A stretch of 64,000 nucleotides of DNA from Pseudomonas beijingensis (lineage in GTDB: Bacteria; Pseudomonadota; Gammaproteobacteria; Pseudomonadales; Pseudomonadaceae): positions 310,001 to 374,000 of the forward strand of contig NZ_CP117425.1 in assembly GCF_030687295.1 (NCBI RefSeq), in the 5' to 3' direction. The notes under the pieces were generated by a model that saw nothing but the letters and a program-made list of their open reading frames with translations, was not told the DNA's origin and did no database searches. This document shows positions 17,659 through 26,670 of this stretch, one piece after another (within the stretch, counting starts at the first letter, position 1; every line of letters starts with the position of its first letter). The position numbers and the translations under genes are program-made.

Positions 17659-18654
17659 TCACGCCGCCTGCTGAAACTGCTGCCGATACTGGTTCGGCGA
17701 CAGGTCGGTATGTTGCCGGAACAGCCGTGCGAAAAAGCTCGCGTCGTCATAGCCAACTTCGTAGCTGATGGTCTTGATGCTCTTGCGGCTGCCGGAAAGC
17801 AGGCCCTTGGCGGTTTCGATCCGCAGCCGTTGCAGGTAATGCAGCGGTTTGTCGCCGGTAGCGGTCTGGAAGCGGCGCATGAAATTGCGGATGCTCATGC
17901 CGTGTTCCCGGGCAACGTCCTCGAAGCGGAATTTGTCGGCGAAGTGCTCTTCGAGCCATTGCTGGATCTGCAGGATGATCACGTCCTGGTGCAATTTCTG
18001 CCCGCCGAAGCCGATCCGTCCTGGCGAATAGCTGCGTTGCACTTCATACAGGATGTCCCGCGCCACGGCCTGGGCCACGTTGGCGCCACAGAAGCGTTCA
18101 ATGAGGTAAATGTAGAGGTCGCAGGCTGAGGTCGTGCCGCCGGCGCAGAACAGGTTGTCGGCGTCGGTCAGGTGCTTGTCCTGGTTCAGGTGCACCTGGG
18201 GGAAGCGTTCCTTGAAGGCATTGAAGAAACGCCAATAGGTGGTGGCTTCCTTGCCGTCGAGCAGCCCGGCCTCGGCCAGCCAGAACACCCCGGTGGCTTC
18301 GCCGCAGAGCACCGCGCCGCGAGCGTGTTGTTCGCGCAGCCAGGGCAGGATCTGGGGGTAACGTTGGCAGAGGCTGGCGAAATCATCCCAGAAGGCTGGC
18401 AGGATGATGACGTCGGTATTTTCCAGGCCACCGTCCACCGGCATGATCACATCGCTGAAGCTGTTCACCGGTTTGCCATCGGGGCTGACCAGGCGGGTTT
18501 CAAACGCCGGCGTCAGGCCTTGGCCCAGTTGTTTGCCATAGCGCAGGCTGGCCAGGTGGAAAAAATCCTTGGCTTGCATGAGCGTGAAGGCGAAGACCCG
18601 GTCGATTGCCAGGATGCTGACGCGCCGCAAGGGCGTGGAGACGTGCATAGACAT
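17659..18654 (-). CDS. GlxA-family transcriptional regulator (DJ-1/PfpI domain plus AraC helix-turn-helix)
   Basis: Regulator of 331 residues. Residues about 10-190 form a DJ-1/PfpI (class I amidotransferase-like) sensor domain with VIMPVDGGLENTDVIILPAFWD and AVLCGEATGVFWLAEAGLLDG. Residues about 225-325 form an AraC-type double helix-turn-helix (FEDVAREHGMSIRNFMRRFQ, then KTISYEVGYDDASFFARLFRQ, LSPNQYRQQF). Divergent from an acyl-CoA dehydrogenase gene, a conserved pairing that suggests control of it. The intergenic region holds a direct repeat TGTCGGAT (18715 and 18761), a possible binding element. Ligand unknown. Confidence 0.92.
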   Translation of the reverse strand: MSMHVSTPLRRVSILAIDRVFAFTLMQAKDFFHLASLRYGKQLGQGLTPAFETRLVSPDGKPVNSFSDVIMPVDGGLENTDVIILPAFWDDFASLCQRYPQILPWLREQHARGAVLCGEATGVFWLAEAGLLDGKEATTYWRFFNAFKERFPQVHLNQDKHLTDADNLFCAGGTTSACDLYIYLIERFCGANVAQAVARDILYEVQRSYSPGRIGFGGQKLHQDVIILQIQQWLEEHFADKFRFEDVAREHGMSIRNFMRRFQTATGDKPLHYLQRLRIETAKGLLSGSRKSIKTISYEVGYDDASFFARLFRQHTDLSPNQYRQQFQQAA

Positions 18655-18799
18655 AGTTCATCTTTATTTTTATAGGGGAAAGTGGTCAACAGACGGCTGG
18701 ATCGTCTTATTTTTTGTCGGATGTGTCCAGTGTCCTGTCGCACACCGCAGGCTTAGGCTCTGTCGGATAACCACGTCCAACAATAACCAAAGGTGAGCC

Positions 18800-19936
18800 A
18801 TGATCCCAAGAACACTGTTCAGTCCCGAGCACGAATTATTTCGCGACAGCGTACGAACCTTCCTCGAAAAAGAAGCCGTGCCGTACCACAGCCAGTGGGA
18901 AAAACAGGGGCATGTCGATCGCCAGCTCTGGAACAAGGCAGGGGAGGCGGGCATGTTGTGCTCGCACCTTCCAGAAGCCTATGGCGGGCTGGACGCGGAC
19001 TTCCTCTACAGCACGGTGGTGATCGAGGAGATCGGGCGCCTGGGGCTGACGGGGATCGGTTTCTCGCTGCATTCCGACATCGTCGCGCCGTACATCCTGC
19101 ATTACGGCAGTGAAGCGCTGAAACACAAGTACTTGCCCAAACTGGTGTCCGGCGAAATGGTCACGGCCATCGCCATGACCGAGCCGGGCGCCGGTTCCGA
19201 CCTGCAAGGCGTGAAGACCACGGCGGTGCTCGACGGCGATGAGTACGTCATCAACGGCTCCAAGACGTTCATCACCAATGGCTTCCTGGCGGACCTGGTG
19301 ATCGTGGTCGCCAAGACCGATCCCAAGGCTGGCGCCAAGGGCACCAGCCTGTTTCTGGTGGAAGCGGGCACACCGGGCTTCGAAAAGGGCAAGCGCCTGG
19401 AAAAAGTCGGCATGAAAGCCCAGGACACGTCGGAATTGTTCTTCCAGGATGTCCGCGTGCCGAAGGACAACCTGCTCGGGCAGGCTGGAATGGGCTTTGC
19501 CTACCTGATGCAAGAGCTCCCCCAGGAGCGCCTGACGGTTGCCATCGGCGGCCTGGCTTCGGCCGAAGCGGCGCTGCAATGGACCCTGGATTACACCCGC
19601 GAGCGCAAGGCGTTCGGCAAAACCATCGCCGACTTCCAGAACACCCGTTTCAAGCTTGCGGAAATGGCCACCGAAATCCAGATTGGTCGGGTCTTCGTCG
19701 ACCGTTGCCTGGAATTGCACCTGCAAGGCAAGCTGGACGTGCCGACGGCGGCGATGGCCAAGTACTGGGGCACCGACCTGCAATGCAAGGTGCTCGACGA
19801 GTGCGTGCAGTTGCATGGCGGCTACGGCTTCATGTGGGAATACCCGATCGCACGGGCGTGGGCGGATGCGCGGGTGCAGCGGATCTATGCCGGGACCAAT
19901 GAAATCATGAAGGAGATCATTGCGCGGTCGCTTTGA
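18800..19936 (+). CDS. acyl-CoA dehydrogenase, long-chain (ACADL-like)
   Basis: FAD flavoenzyme of 378 residues that introduces the trans-2 double bond in acyl-CoA. Signature regions: AIAMTEPGAGSDLQG (about 124-137), NGSKTFITNG, RKAFGKTI, and CVQLHGGYGFMWEYPIARAW with YAGTNEIMKEII at the end. It resembles the long-chain enzyme closely; the expected catalytic Glu of that group is present in LPQERL (about E243). The MCAD-type position is Ala (YAGT), so the long-chain type assignment fits. Ribosome site AAAGGTGAG. The divergent GlxA-type gene is its likely regulator. Confidence 0.93.
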   Translation: MIPRTLFSPEHELFRDSVRTFLEKEAVPYHSQWEKQGHVDRQLWNKAGEAGMLCSHLPEAYGGLDADFLYSTVVIEEIGRLGLTGIGFSLHSDIVAPYILHYGSEALKHKYLPKLVSGEMVTAIAMTEPGAGSDLQGVKTTAVLDGDEYVINGSKTFITNGFLADLVIVVAKTDPKAGAKGTSLFLVEAGTPGFEKGKRLEKVGMKAQDTSELFFQDVRVPKDNLLGQAGMGFAYLMQELPQERLTVAIGGLASAEAALQWTLDYTRERKAFGKTIADFQNTRFKLAEMATEIQIGRVFVDRCLELHLQGKLDVPTAAMAKYWGTDLQCKVLDECVQLHGGYGFMWEYPIARAWADARVQRIYAGTNEIMKEIIARSL

Positions 19937-19960
19937 TGCGGTGGTGAGCCTGGGGCCGCT

Positions 19961-20052
19961 ATCGCGAGCAAGCTCGCTCCCACAGGAATTCATGTCTGAT
20001 CGCTATTTCGTAATCAGCATCGAACCCTGTGGGAGCGAGCTTGCTTGCGATG
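19961..20052. repeat. inverted REP pair
   Basis: Reverse REP at 19961-19985 and forward REP at 20026-20052 (with GCTTGCTTGCGA variation), between convergent acyl-CoA dehydrogenase and aldo/keto reductase genes. Confidence 0.88.
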
Positions 20053-20063
20053 AGGCCTGCGGA

Positions 20064-21104
20064 TCAAGGCGCCGGGTTCGGCTGATCCTTGTGAATCGCC
20101 TCGATCCCCGCCAGCACTTCATCGGACAGCTTCAGGTCGAAGCTGGCGATATTGCTGTCCAGTTGCTCCAGCGTGGTGGCGCCAATGATGTTGCTGGTCA
20201 CGAACGGCTGTTGGGTGACGAACGCCAGGGCCATCTGCGCCGGGTCCAGGCCATGTTCAAGGGCCAGGGCGACATAACGGCTGCAGGCCGCTTCCGATTG
20301 CGGGTTGAAGTAGCGCATGAAGCGGCTGTACAGGGTCAGGCGGCCCTTGGCGGGGCGTGCGCCGTTTTCGTACTTGCCCGACAGGAAACCGAACGCCAGT
20401 GGTGAATAGGCCAGCAGGCCGCATTGCTCGCGAATGGCGATTTCCGCCAGGCCGATCTCGAAGCTGCGGTTGAGCAGGTTGTAGGGGTTCTGGATCGACA
20501 CCGCCCGCGGCCAGCCACGGGCCTCGGCCAGGGCGAGGAACTTCATGGTGCCCCACGGCGTTTCGTTGGACAGGCCGATATGGCGGATCTTGCCGGCGCG
20601 GACCTGTTCGTCCAAGGCTTCGAGGGTTTCCTCCAGCGGAGTGAACGTTTCGTCGGCCTTGTGCTGGTAGCCCAGTTGGCCAAAGAAATTGGTGCTGCGT
20701 TCCGGCCAGTGCAGTTGGTAAAGATCGATCCAGTCGGTCTGCAGGCGCTTGAGGCTGGCGTCCACGGCTTCGACGATATGGCGGCGGTTGTGCTTGAGGT
20801 TCTTGTCGCGGATGTAGTCGATGGTGTTGCCGGGGCCGGCGATCTTGCTCGCCAGGATCCAGTCGGCGCGGTCGCCGCGGCTTTTGAAGTAATTGCCGAT
20901 GTAGCGCTCGGTGGTGGCGTAGGTCTCGGCTTTGGGCGGCACCGGGTACATCTCGGCGGTGTCGATGAAGTTGATGCCGGCACCCTTGGCGCGTTCGATC
21001 TGGGCGAAGGCCTCGGCCTCGCTGTTCTGCTCACCCCAGGTCATGGTGCCGAGGCACAGGGCGCTCACGTTCAGGTCGGTACGGCCTAGCTGGCGATAGT
21101 CCAT
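20064..21104 (-). CDS. aldo/keto reductase (Tas-like)
   Basis: NADPH-dependent oxidoreductase of 346 residues with a TIM-barrel fold. Catalytic tetrad positions are seen as Asp in NFIDTAEMY, Tyr in AEMYPVP, Lys in ILASKIAG and His in YQLHWPER. The N-terminus MDYRQLGRTDLNVSALCLGTMTWG is typical of the Tas/YdjG group, whose substrates are poorly defined carbonyls. Start ATG at 21104 follows AAGGAG; an upstream in-frame start would add 18 residues without homology. Divergent from rplM. Confidence 0.92.
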   Translation of the reverse strand: MDYRQLGRTDLNVSALCLGTMTWGEQNSEAEAFAQIERAKGAGINFIDTAEMYPVPPKAETYATTERYIGNYFKSRGDRADWILASKIAGPGNTIDYIRDKNLKHNRRHIVEAVDASLKRLQTDWIDLYQLHWPERSTNFFGQLGYQHKADETFTPLEETLEALDEQVRAGKIRHIGLSNETPWGTMKFLALAEARGWPRAVSIQNPYNLLNRSFEIGLAEIAIREQCGLLAYSPLAFGFLSGKYENGARPAKGRLTLYSRFMRYFNPQSEAACSRYVALALEHGLDPAQMALAFVTQQPFVTSNIIGATTLEQLDSNIASFDLKLSDEVLAGIEAIHKDQPNPAP

Positions 21105-21274
21105 CGGGAACTCCTTGGGCAAAACAATCATAAAAGCAGGTTGAAATATTTTTCGCAATCTGCATAATTGCGCACCTCTTTCTGCAGTGGAAGTGATGCG
21201 CCGCCGCCGAAGAATCTTGCCGTTGAACGGACGCGCCGACCCGAGCCCCCGAAAGCGTCTGTATCCGGCTGCCT

Positions 21275-21301
21275 TTGACTTGTCAAAGTACGCACTATTC
21301 A
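21275..21301 (+). promoter_or_regulatory. weak candidate promoter of rplM-rpsI
   Basis: TTGACT (21275-21280) with TATTCA at 21296-21301, spacer only 15 bases. If right, the leader would be about 40 bases, long enough for the L13-type feedback site known in E. coli, which I cannot confirm here. Confidence 0.3.
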
Positions 21302-21349
21302 GTAAGATCCGCCGTCTAATTTACAGGGCGGCCCCTGAGGCTATAAAGA

Positions 21350-21778
21350 ATGAAAACTTTTACTGCTAAACCGGAAACAGTAAAGCGCGACTGGTTTGTC
21401 GTCGACGCTGCTGGTCAGACCCTGGGTCGTCTGGCCACCGAAATCGCGAGCCGTCTGCGTGGCAAGCACAAGCCTGAGTACACCCCTCACGTTGACACCG
21501 GTGACTACATCGTCGTGATCAACGCTGAGCAAGTACGTGTTACTGGCGCTAAAACCACTGACAAAATGTACTACTCCCACTCCGGTTTTCCTGGCGGCAT
21601 CAAGTCGATCAACTTTGAAAAGCTGATCGCCAAAGCCCCTGAGCGCGTGATCGAGACCGCGGTTAAAGGCATGCTGCCTAAAAACCCACTGGGTCGCGAC
21701 ATGTATCGTAAGCTGAAGGTTTATGCGGGCGCTGCTCACCCTCATACTGCTCAGCAGCCCCAAGAACTGAAGTTTTAA
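21350..21778 (+). CDS. rplM: 50S ribosomal protein L13
   Basis: Early-assembly protein of the large subunit, 142 residues, full length. [20 protein letters not shown] at the N-terminus, the [17 protein letters not shown] segment, and [12 protein letters not shown] with [14 protein letters not shown] near the end are diagnostic. Ribosome site GAGG. rpsI follows after 14 bases, as in nearly all bacteria, and the pair share the terminator at 22203. Confidence 0.99.
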   Translation: MKTFTAKPETVKRDWFVVDAAGQTLGRLATEIASRLRGKHKPEYTPHVDTGDYIVVINAEQVRVTGAKTTDKMYYSHSGFPGGIKSINFEKLIAKAPERVIETAVKGMLPKNPLGRDMYRKLKVYAGAAHPHTAQQPQELKF

Positions 21779-21792
21779 CGGAATAGTTCATT

Positions 21793-22185
21793 ATGTCGGC
21801 GACTCAAAATTACGGCACTGGCCGTCGCAAGACTGCAACCGCACGCGTTTTCCTGCCTCCGGGCACTGGTAACATCTCCATCAACAACCGCTCTCTGGAT
21901 AACTTCTTCGGCCGCGAAACTGCCCGCATGGTAGTTCGTCAGCCGCTGGAACTGACCGAGACCGTCGAAAAATTCGACATCTACGTCACTGTTATCGGTG
22001 GTGGTGTAAGTGGTCAAGCTGGCGCAATCCGCCACGGCATCACTCGCGCCCTGATGGATTACGACGAGACTCTGCGTGGTGCTCTGCGCAAAGCCGGCTT
22101 CGTAACTCGCGATGCTCGCGAAGTTGAACGTAAGAAAGTCGGTCTGCGTAAAGCGCGTAAGCGTCCGCAGTACTCGAAGCGTTAA
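21793..22185 (+). CDS. rpsI: 30S ribosomal protein S9
   Basis: Small-subunit protein of 130 residues whose C-terminal tail reaches the P-site t[17 protein letters not shown] (about 8-21), [19 protein letters not shown] and the basic C-terminus ending in RKRPQYSKR are diagnostic; the universal terminal Arg is present. Second gene of the rplM operon. Confidence 0.99.
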   Translation: MSATQNYGTGRRKTATARVFLPPGTGNISINNRSLDNFFGRETARMVVRQPLELTETVEKFDIYVTVIGGGVSGQAGAIRHGITRALMDYDETLRGALRKAGFVTRDAREVERKKVGLRKARKRPQYSKR

Positions 22186-22202
22186 TTTCGCTTCCGCTTT
22201 CA

Positions 22203-22240
22203 AAAGGCGCCCAGTTCCTCACGGAGCTGGGCGTTTTTTT
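22203..22240 (+). terminator. rho-independent terminator of rplM-rpsI
   Basis: GCGCCCAGTTCC, loop TCAC, GGAGCTGGGCG, seven T residues. Confidence 0.92.
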
Positions 22241-22268
22241 ATGGGCAAAATAATTGCTCTGTGACAAC

Positions 22269-22295
22269 TTGCCACATTCGTAGAGCCCCTATACT
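22269..22295 (+). promoter_or_regulatory. candidate sigma70 promoter of petABC
   Basis: TTGCCA (22269-22274), 15-base spacer, TATACT (22290-22295), about 145 bases before petA. The -10 is good, the spacing short. The long A+T-rich leader (22300-22440) shows no other clear feature. Confidence 0.4.
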
Positions 22296-22441
22296 ACAAG
22301 GCTTGGCGGTTTGGCCGCTTGGTAATTACCTTGTCAGAATTGGGGCTTTTCATTACCATTCGGCAAAATTTTTATAAGTTCAGATTTTTACTTAGTAGAC
22401 GCCTGATCTAACAGGCCACAAAGCTGATGGGAGAGGACTGA

Positions 22442-23035
22442 ATGAGCAATGACGGCGTGAATGCAGGCCGGCGTCGCTTCCTGGTAGCAGCCACATCCGT
22501 GGTGGGTGCTGCAGGAGCGGTGGGGGCTGCGGTCCCGTTCGTGGGGTCATGGTTTCCCAGCGCCAAGGCGAAAGCCGCAGGTGCACCGGTGAAAGTGAAT
22601 GTCAGCAAGATCGAGCCAGGCCAGCAGATGATTGCTGAGTGGCGCGGCCAGCCGGTGTTCATCGTCCGCCGTACAGAGGAAATCCTGGGGAATCTGAAAA
22701 AGATCGAGGGTCAGTTGTCCGACCCGACCTCCAAGAACTCGGTCCAACCGGAATACGTCAATCCTGAAACGCGTTCGATCAAGCCAGAGGTTTTGCTGCT
22801 GATCGGTATTTGTACGCACCTGGGTTGCTCGCCAACGTTCCGCCCTGAAGTGGCCCCTGCCGATTTGGGCAAGGATTGGGTCGGTGGTTATTTCTGCCCA
22901 TGCCACGGCTCCCACTACGACCTGGCCGGTCGCGTCTACAAGTCGCAACCTGCACCTCTGAACCTGCCAGTTCCCCCGCATTCCTATGAGACCGATGACA
23001 TCATTGTCGTTGGCGTCGATACGGAGAAAGCGTGA
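22442..23035 (+). CDS. petA: ubiquinol-cytochrome c reductase, Rieske iron-sulfur subunit
   Basis: Membrane-anchored Rieske protein of 197 residues that passes electrons from ubiquinol to cytochrome c1. A twin-arginine signal-anchor (NAGRRRFLVAATS) precedes the single helix. The 2Fe-2S cluster motifs are CTHLGC (about 121-126) and CPCHGSHYD, both complete. Start has GGGAGAGG. Stop codon overlaps the petB ATG (TGATG). Confidence 0.98.
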   Translation: MSNDGVNAGRRRFLVAATSVVGAAGAVGAAVPFVGSWFPSAKAKAAGAPVKVNVSKIEPGQQMIAEWRGQPVFIVRRTEEILGNLKKIEGQLSDPTSKNSVQPEYVNPETRSIKPEVLLLIGICTHLGCSPTFRPEVAPADLGKDWVGGYFCPCHGSHYDLAGRVYKSQPAPLNLPVPPHSYETDDIIVVGVDTEKA

Positions 23036-24246
23036 TGAGCAAACTAATGGATTGGGTTGATGCGCGCTTTCCCGCGACCAAAATGTGGGAAGACCATCTC
23101 AGCAAGTACTACGCTCCGAAAAACTTCAACTTCTTCTACTTTTTTGGTTCCCTGGCACTGCTCGTTCTGGTCAACCAGATCGTCACCGGTGTCTGGCTGA
23201 CCATGAGCTACACCCCGTCGGCGGAAGAAGCGTTTGCCTCCGTCGAATACATCATGCGCGACGTCGAGTACGGCTCGATCCTGCGTCTGCTGCACTCCAC
23301 CGGCGCTTCGGCGTTCTTCATCGTGGTCTACCTGCACATGTTCCGTGGCTTGCTCTACGGTTCGTACCAGAAGCCGCGTGAGCTGGTGTGGGTCTTCGGC
23401 ATGCTGATCTACCTGGCGCTGATGGCAGAGGCCTTCATGGGTTACTTGCTGCCGTGGGGCCAGATGTCCTACTGGGGCGCCCAGGTGATCATCTCGCTGT
23501 TCGGTGCGATCCCGGTCATCGGTGACGACCTGACCCAGTGGATCCGTGGTGACTACCTGATCTCGGGCATCACCCTGAACCGCTTCTTCGCCCTGCACGT
23601 GGTCGCCCTGCCGATCGTGATCCTCGGTCTGGTGGTGCTGCACATCCTCGCGCTGCACGAAGTCGGCTCGAACAACCCGGATGGCGTGGACATCAAGAAA
23701 CACAAGGACGAGAACGGCGTACCGCTGGATGGCATCGCCTTCCACCCGTACTACACCGTGAAAGACATCGTCGGCGTGGTGGTCTTCCTGTTCATCTTCT
23801 GCTCCATCGTGTTCTTCTTCCCGGAAATGGGCGGTTATTTCCTCGAGAAGCCGAACTTCGAACAGGCGAACGCGTTCAAGACCCCTGAGCACATTGCCCC
23901 GGTCTGGTACTTCACGCCGTTCTACGCGATTCTGCGAGCGATTCCGGACAAGCTATTGGGCGTTATTGCCATGGGCGCGGCCATCGCCGTGCTGTTCGTC
24001 CTGCCGTGGCTGGACCGCAGCCCCGTCAAGTCGATGCGCTACAAAGGCTGGCTGAGCAAGATCTGGCTCGTGGTGTTCTGCATCTCGTTCGTGATCCTGG
24101 GCGTGCTGGGCGTACTGGCACCGACACCGGGGCGTACGCTGCTGTCGCAGGTTTGCACCTTCCTGTACTTCGCCTACTTCATTCTGATGCCGTTCTACAC
24201 CAGGCTCGAGAAGACCAAACCGGTTCCGGAAAGGGTGACTGGCTGA
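23035..24246 (+). CDS. petB: ubiquinol-cytochrome c reductase, cytochrome b subunit
   Basis: Eight-helix cytochrome b (403 residues) binding two b haems and both quinone sites. Haem-ligand histidines are visible in RLLHSTGASAFFIVVYLHMFRG and FALHVVALPIVILGLVVLHILAL. The Qo-site motif appears in the usual place, as does the GYLLPWGQMSYWG segment. The ATG at 23035 overlaps the petA stop; an in-frame GTG one codon earlier is less likely. Stop overlaps the petC ATG (TGATG). Confidence 0.98.
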   Translation: MSKLMDWVDARFPATKMWEDHLSKYYAPKNFNFFYFFGSLALLVLVNQIVTGVWLTMSYTPSAEEAFASVEYIMRDVEYGSILRLLHSTGASAFFIVVYLHMFRGLLYGSYQKPRELVWVFGMLIYLALMAEAFMGYLLPWGQMSYWGAQVIISLFGAIPVIGDDLTQWIRGDYLISGITLNRFFALHVVALPIVILGLVVLHILALHEVGSNNPDGVDIKKHKDENGVPLDGIAFHPYYTVKDIVGVVVFLFIFCSIVFFFPEMGGYFLEKPNFEQANAFKTPEHIAPVWYFTPFYAILRAIPDKLLGVIAMGAAIAVLFVLPWLDRSPVKSMRYKGWLSKIWLVVFCISFVILGVLGVLAPTPGRTLLSQVCTFLYFAYFILMPFYTRLEKTKPVPERVTG

Positions 24247-25029
24247 TGAAAAAGCTATTTTCTGTACTGATTCTTGCTGCTTTGCCCGTACTGTCCTTTG
24301 CGTCCACGTCGAGTGGGCCGGAACTGGAAAAAGGTCGACATCGACGTTTCCGACAAAGCGGCCATGCAGGACGGCGCACGTACGTTCGCCAACTACTGCA
24401 TGGGTTGCCACAGTGCCAAGTTCCAGCGCTACGAGCGCGTTGCCGATGACCTGGGCATCCCCCACGAGCTGATGCTCGAGAAGCTGGTGTTCACCGGTGC
24501 CAAACTGGGCGATCACATGACCATCGGCATGCAGCCTGCGGACGCCAAGACCTGGTTCGGCGCCGCGCCGCCGGACCTGACCCTGGTGGCCCGTGTGCGT
24601 GGCACCGACTGGCTTTACGGTTACCTGCGTTCGTTCTACGAAGACCCTGCACGTCCTTGGGGTGTGAACAACAAGGTCTTCCCGAACGTCGGCATGCCTA
24701 ACGTTCTGGTCGGCCTCCAGGGGCGTCAGGTGGTAGGCTGCAAACAGGTTCAGATCGTTGAAGACGGCAAAAAGCAATTCGACCCGCTGACAGGCTCCGC
24801 TTTGACCCATGAAGCCTGCGACCAGCTGACCGTATTGCCGAACACCGGCAGCCTGACCCCGGAGCAGTTCGATGAGAAGGTCAAGAACCTGGTGACCTTC
24901 CTGGCCTATTCGGCCAACCCGGTGAAGCTGGAGCATCAGCGCATCGGTACCTATGTATTGCTGTACCTGGCGTTCTTCTTCGTATTCGCTTACCTGCTCA
25001 AGCGTGAATACTGGAAAGACGTGCATTGA
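24246..25029 (+). pseudogene. petC: cytochrome c1 subunit, with a +1 frameshift near the N-terminus
   Basis: Periplasmic, C-terminally anchored haem protein of the bc1 complex. The expected start is the ATG at 24246, giving a signal peptide (KKLFSVLILAALPVLSFA). After GPELEK the frame is lost: an A-run of five at 24328-24332 holds one base too many, and the rest (VDIDVSDKAAMQDGARTF, haem motif CMGCH, methionine region, final helix YVLLYLAFFFVFAYLL) continues in the +1 frame to 25029. Removing one A restores a normal c1 of 260 residues. As read, translation from 24246 would stop after 67 residues. Sequencing error is likely, since the whole remainder is perfectly conserved. Confidence 0.9.
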
Positions 25030-25058
25030 TAAAGCTGTAAGCCATTGCTGTTAATCGT

Positions 25059-25150
25059 GCGCGCCCAAGGGCGTCTCTAGATATGTAACGAACCTGGCCC
25101 GCCAGGTGTTACGGGAGACGCCCTCTGGGCGCGCTCGTTTTTCCGTTTTT
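25059..25150 (+). terminator. large structured terminator after petABC
   Basis: Outer stem GCGCGCCCAAGGGCGTCTC (25059-25077) with GAGACGCCCTCTGGGCGCGC (25115-25134), an inner stem GTAAC..CCTGG / CCAGG..GTTAC in its loop, and T-rich sequence TCGTTTTTCCGTTTTT after it. Also within 50 bases of the sspA start. Confidence 0.85.
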
Positions 25151-25180
25151 CGATAATTTCAACAAGCGAGGAGGATCGCC

Positions 25181-25798
25181 ATGGGCGTGACCAATCGGTT
25201 GGCCTGTTACTCCGACCCCGCCGACCACTATTCCCACCGGGTACGTATCGTACTGGCAGAGAAGGGTGTCAGCGCCGAGATCATTTACGTCGAAGCGGGT
25301 CGTCAGCCGCCGAAGCTGATCGAAGTGAACCCTTACGGTAGCCTGCCCACACTGGTCGATCGTGACCTGGCGTTGTGGGAGTCGACCGTGGTGATGGAAT
25401 ACCTGGATGAGCGTTATCCGCATCCACCTTTACTGCCGGTTTATCCTGTCGCGCGTGCCAACAGCCGTTTGCTGATCCATCGCATCCAGCGTGACTGGTG
25501 CGGGTTGGTGGATCTGATCCTGGATTCCCGGACCAAGGAGCCGGCGCGGGTCGTGGCGCGCAAGGAGTTGCGTGAAAGCCTGACGGGCGTATCGCCGCTG
25601 TTCGTCGACAAACCGTTTTTCCTCAGTGAGGAACAAAGTCTGGTGGATTGCTGCCTATTGCCCATACTCTGGCGTTTGCCGATTCTGGGTATCGAACTGC
25701 CGCGGCCTGCCAAGCCGCTGCTTGATTATATGGAGCGCCAATTTGCGCGTGAGGCATTCCAGGCGAGTCTGTCTGGCGTCGAACGCGACATGCGCTAA
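25181..25798 (+). CDS. sspA: stringent starvation protein A
   Basis: RNA-polymerase-associated glutathione-S-transferase-fold protein, 205 residues, which affects gene expression in stationary phase and acid stress. N-terminal thioredoxin-like half: [24 protein letters not shown] and [22 protein letters not shown]-terminal helical half contains [14 protein letters not shown] and [21 protein letters not shown], matching SspA. Start ATG follows GAGGAGG. sspB begins 16 bases later. Confidence 0.96.
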   Translation: MGVTNRLACYSDPADHYSHRVRIVLAEKGVSAEIIYVEAGRQPPKLIEVNPYGSLPTLVDRDLALWESTVVMEYLDERYPHPPLLPVYPVARANSRLLIHRIQRDWCGLVDLILDSRTKEPARVVARKELRESLTGVSPLFVDKPFFLSEEQSLVDCCLLPILWRLPILGIELPRPAKPLLDYMERQFAREAFQASLSGVERDMR

Positions 25799-25814
25799 GG
25801 CTTAGGGAGCCGCT

Positions 25815-26228
25815 ATGAACTCCAGTCGACCTTATCTGGTCCGCGCGCTCTACGAGTGGATTGTGGACAATGATTGCACCCCGCACATGCTGGTCAACGC
25901 CGAGTTTCCGTCGGTGCAGGTGCCGCAGGGTTTTGCCAATGATGGGCAGATTGTTTTGAACGTGTCGCCAGCCGCTGTGCGTCACCTGCATATGGATAAT
26001 GACGCCGTCAGCTTTGAAGGGCGTTTCGGTGGTGTGCCACACACCCTGTACGTGCCTGTTGCTGCGATTCTGGGGATTTATGCCCGGGAGAATGGCCAGG
26101 GTATGGTGTTTGAGCTGGAAACGCCGTTGGACGGTGAAGAAGAGTTCGAGCCGGATGATGACCTGCCGCCACCGGATGACGAGCCGCCGCGTCCTAGCGG
26201 GCGGCCGAGTTTGAAAGTGGTGAAATAG
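25815..26228 (+). CDS. sspB: ClpXP protease specificity-enhancing factor SspB
   Basis: Adaptor of 137 residues that delivers ssrA-tagged proteins to ClpXP. The globular domain (about 5-105) shows RPYLVRALYEWIVDNDCTPH and NVSPAAVRHLHMDNDAVSFEGRFGG. A flexible acidic, Pro-rich linker follows, ending in the basic ClpX-binding peptide PSLKVVK. Cotranscribed with sspA; terminator at 26289. Confidence 0.96.
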   Translation: MNSSRPYLVRALYEWIVDNDCTPHMLVNAEFPSVQVPQGFANDGQIVLNVSPAAVRHLHMDNDAVSFEGRFGGVPHTLYVPVAAILGIYARENGQGMVFELETPLDGEEEFEPDDDLPPPDDEPPRPSGRPSLKVVK

Positions 26229-26288
26229 CGGGTTGTGCTAAAGGCCATCCGGTCATGGACTGGGTGAAAGCCTGGCAGCTTGGTTAGG

Positions 26289-26326
26289 AAAATGCCTGTG
26301 TCGTGAGATACGGGCATTTTTTTTTG
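26289..26326 (+). terminator. rho-independent terminator of sspAB
   Basis: AAAATGCC-TGTGTC, loop GTGA, GATAC-GGGCATTT followed by nine or more T residues. Confidence 0.92.
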
Positions 26327-26340
26327 TGGTGTCATGGTTT

Positions 26341-26645
26341 GTGTGTATATCCGTTGCTGCGGTAACGGCGGCTTAGGGTTCCGCCCTTACGGCGGGTCAC
26401 TTTTGAAGAGCGCAAAAGTAACCAAAACGCTACATGCCCCACCACTTGGTGCCTCGCTTAGGCTCGGCATGCCCGAACGAAGGCATTGCTCCGTGGGCCC
26501 GCCGCGAAGGGCCATCCATGGCCCAGCGCGGCTATCCCGGCATCCATGCCGGGATGCCCACTCCACAATGCCTGCGTTCGGCCATCGTGGTTAACGGGGC
26601 GTCCGAGATCAACGTCCACCGCGAGGCGGCCTTATAGCCGACCTG
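26341..26645 (+). repeat. 300-bp repeat module, copy A (forward)
   Basis: Begins GTGTGTATATCCGTTGCTG and ends near GCGGCCTTATAGCCGACCTG. Near-identical to 51038-51358 (forward) and, inverted, to 27474-27775. Internal palindromes include CCCGGCATCCATGCCGGG and GTTCCGCCCTTACGGCGGG. ORFs over it (some 65-105 residues) have no initiation signals and are not genes. Forms the left arm of a composite with the REP array and copy B. Confidence 0.9.
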
Positions 26646-26670
26646 GCTCTTGATGGGGACCGCGTTTCCC

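Noticed and set aside
18800..19936. Missing catalytic base in the acyl-CoA dehydrogenase (Ala in YAGT where MCAD has Glu)
   Set aside because: The protein aligns with the long-chain type, whose catalytic Glu (in LPQERL) is present.
26334..26594. Short ORFs in the 300-bp modules (also at 27482-27796, 51013-51352)
   Set aside because: They recur only because the module is repeated, lie in both orientations and lack ribosome sites.
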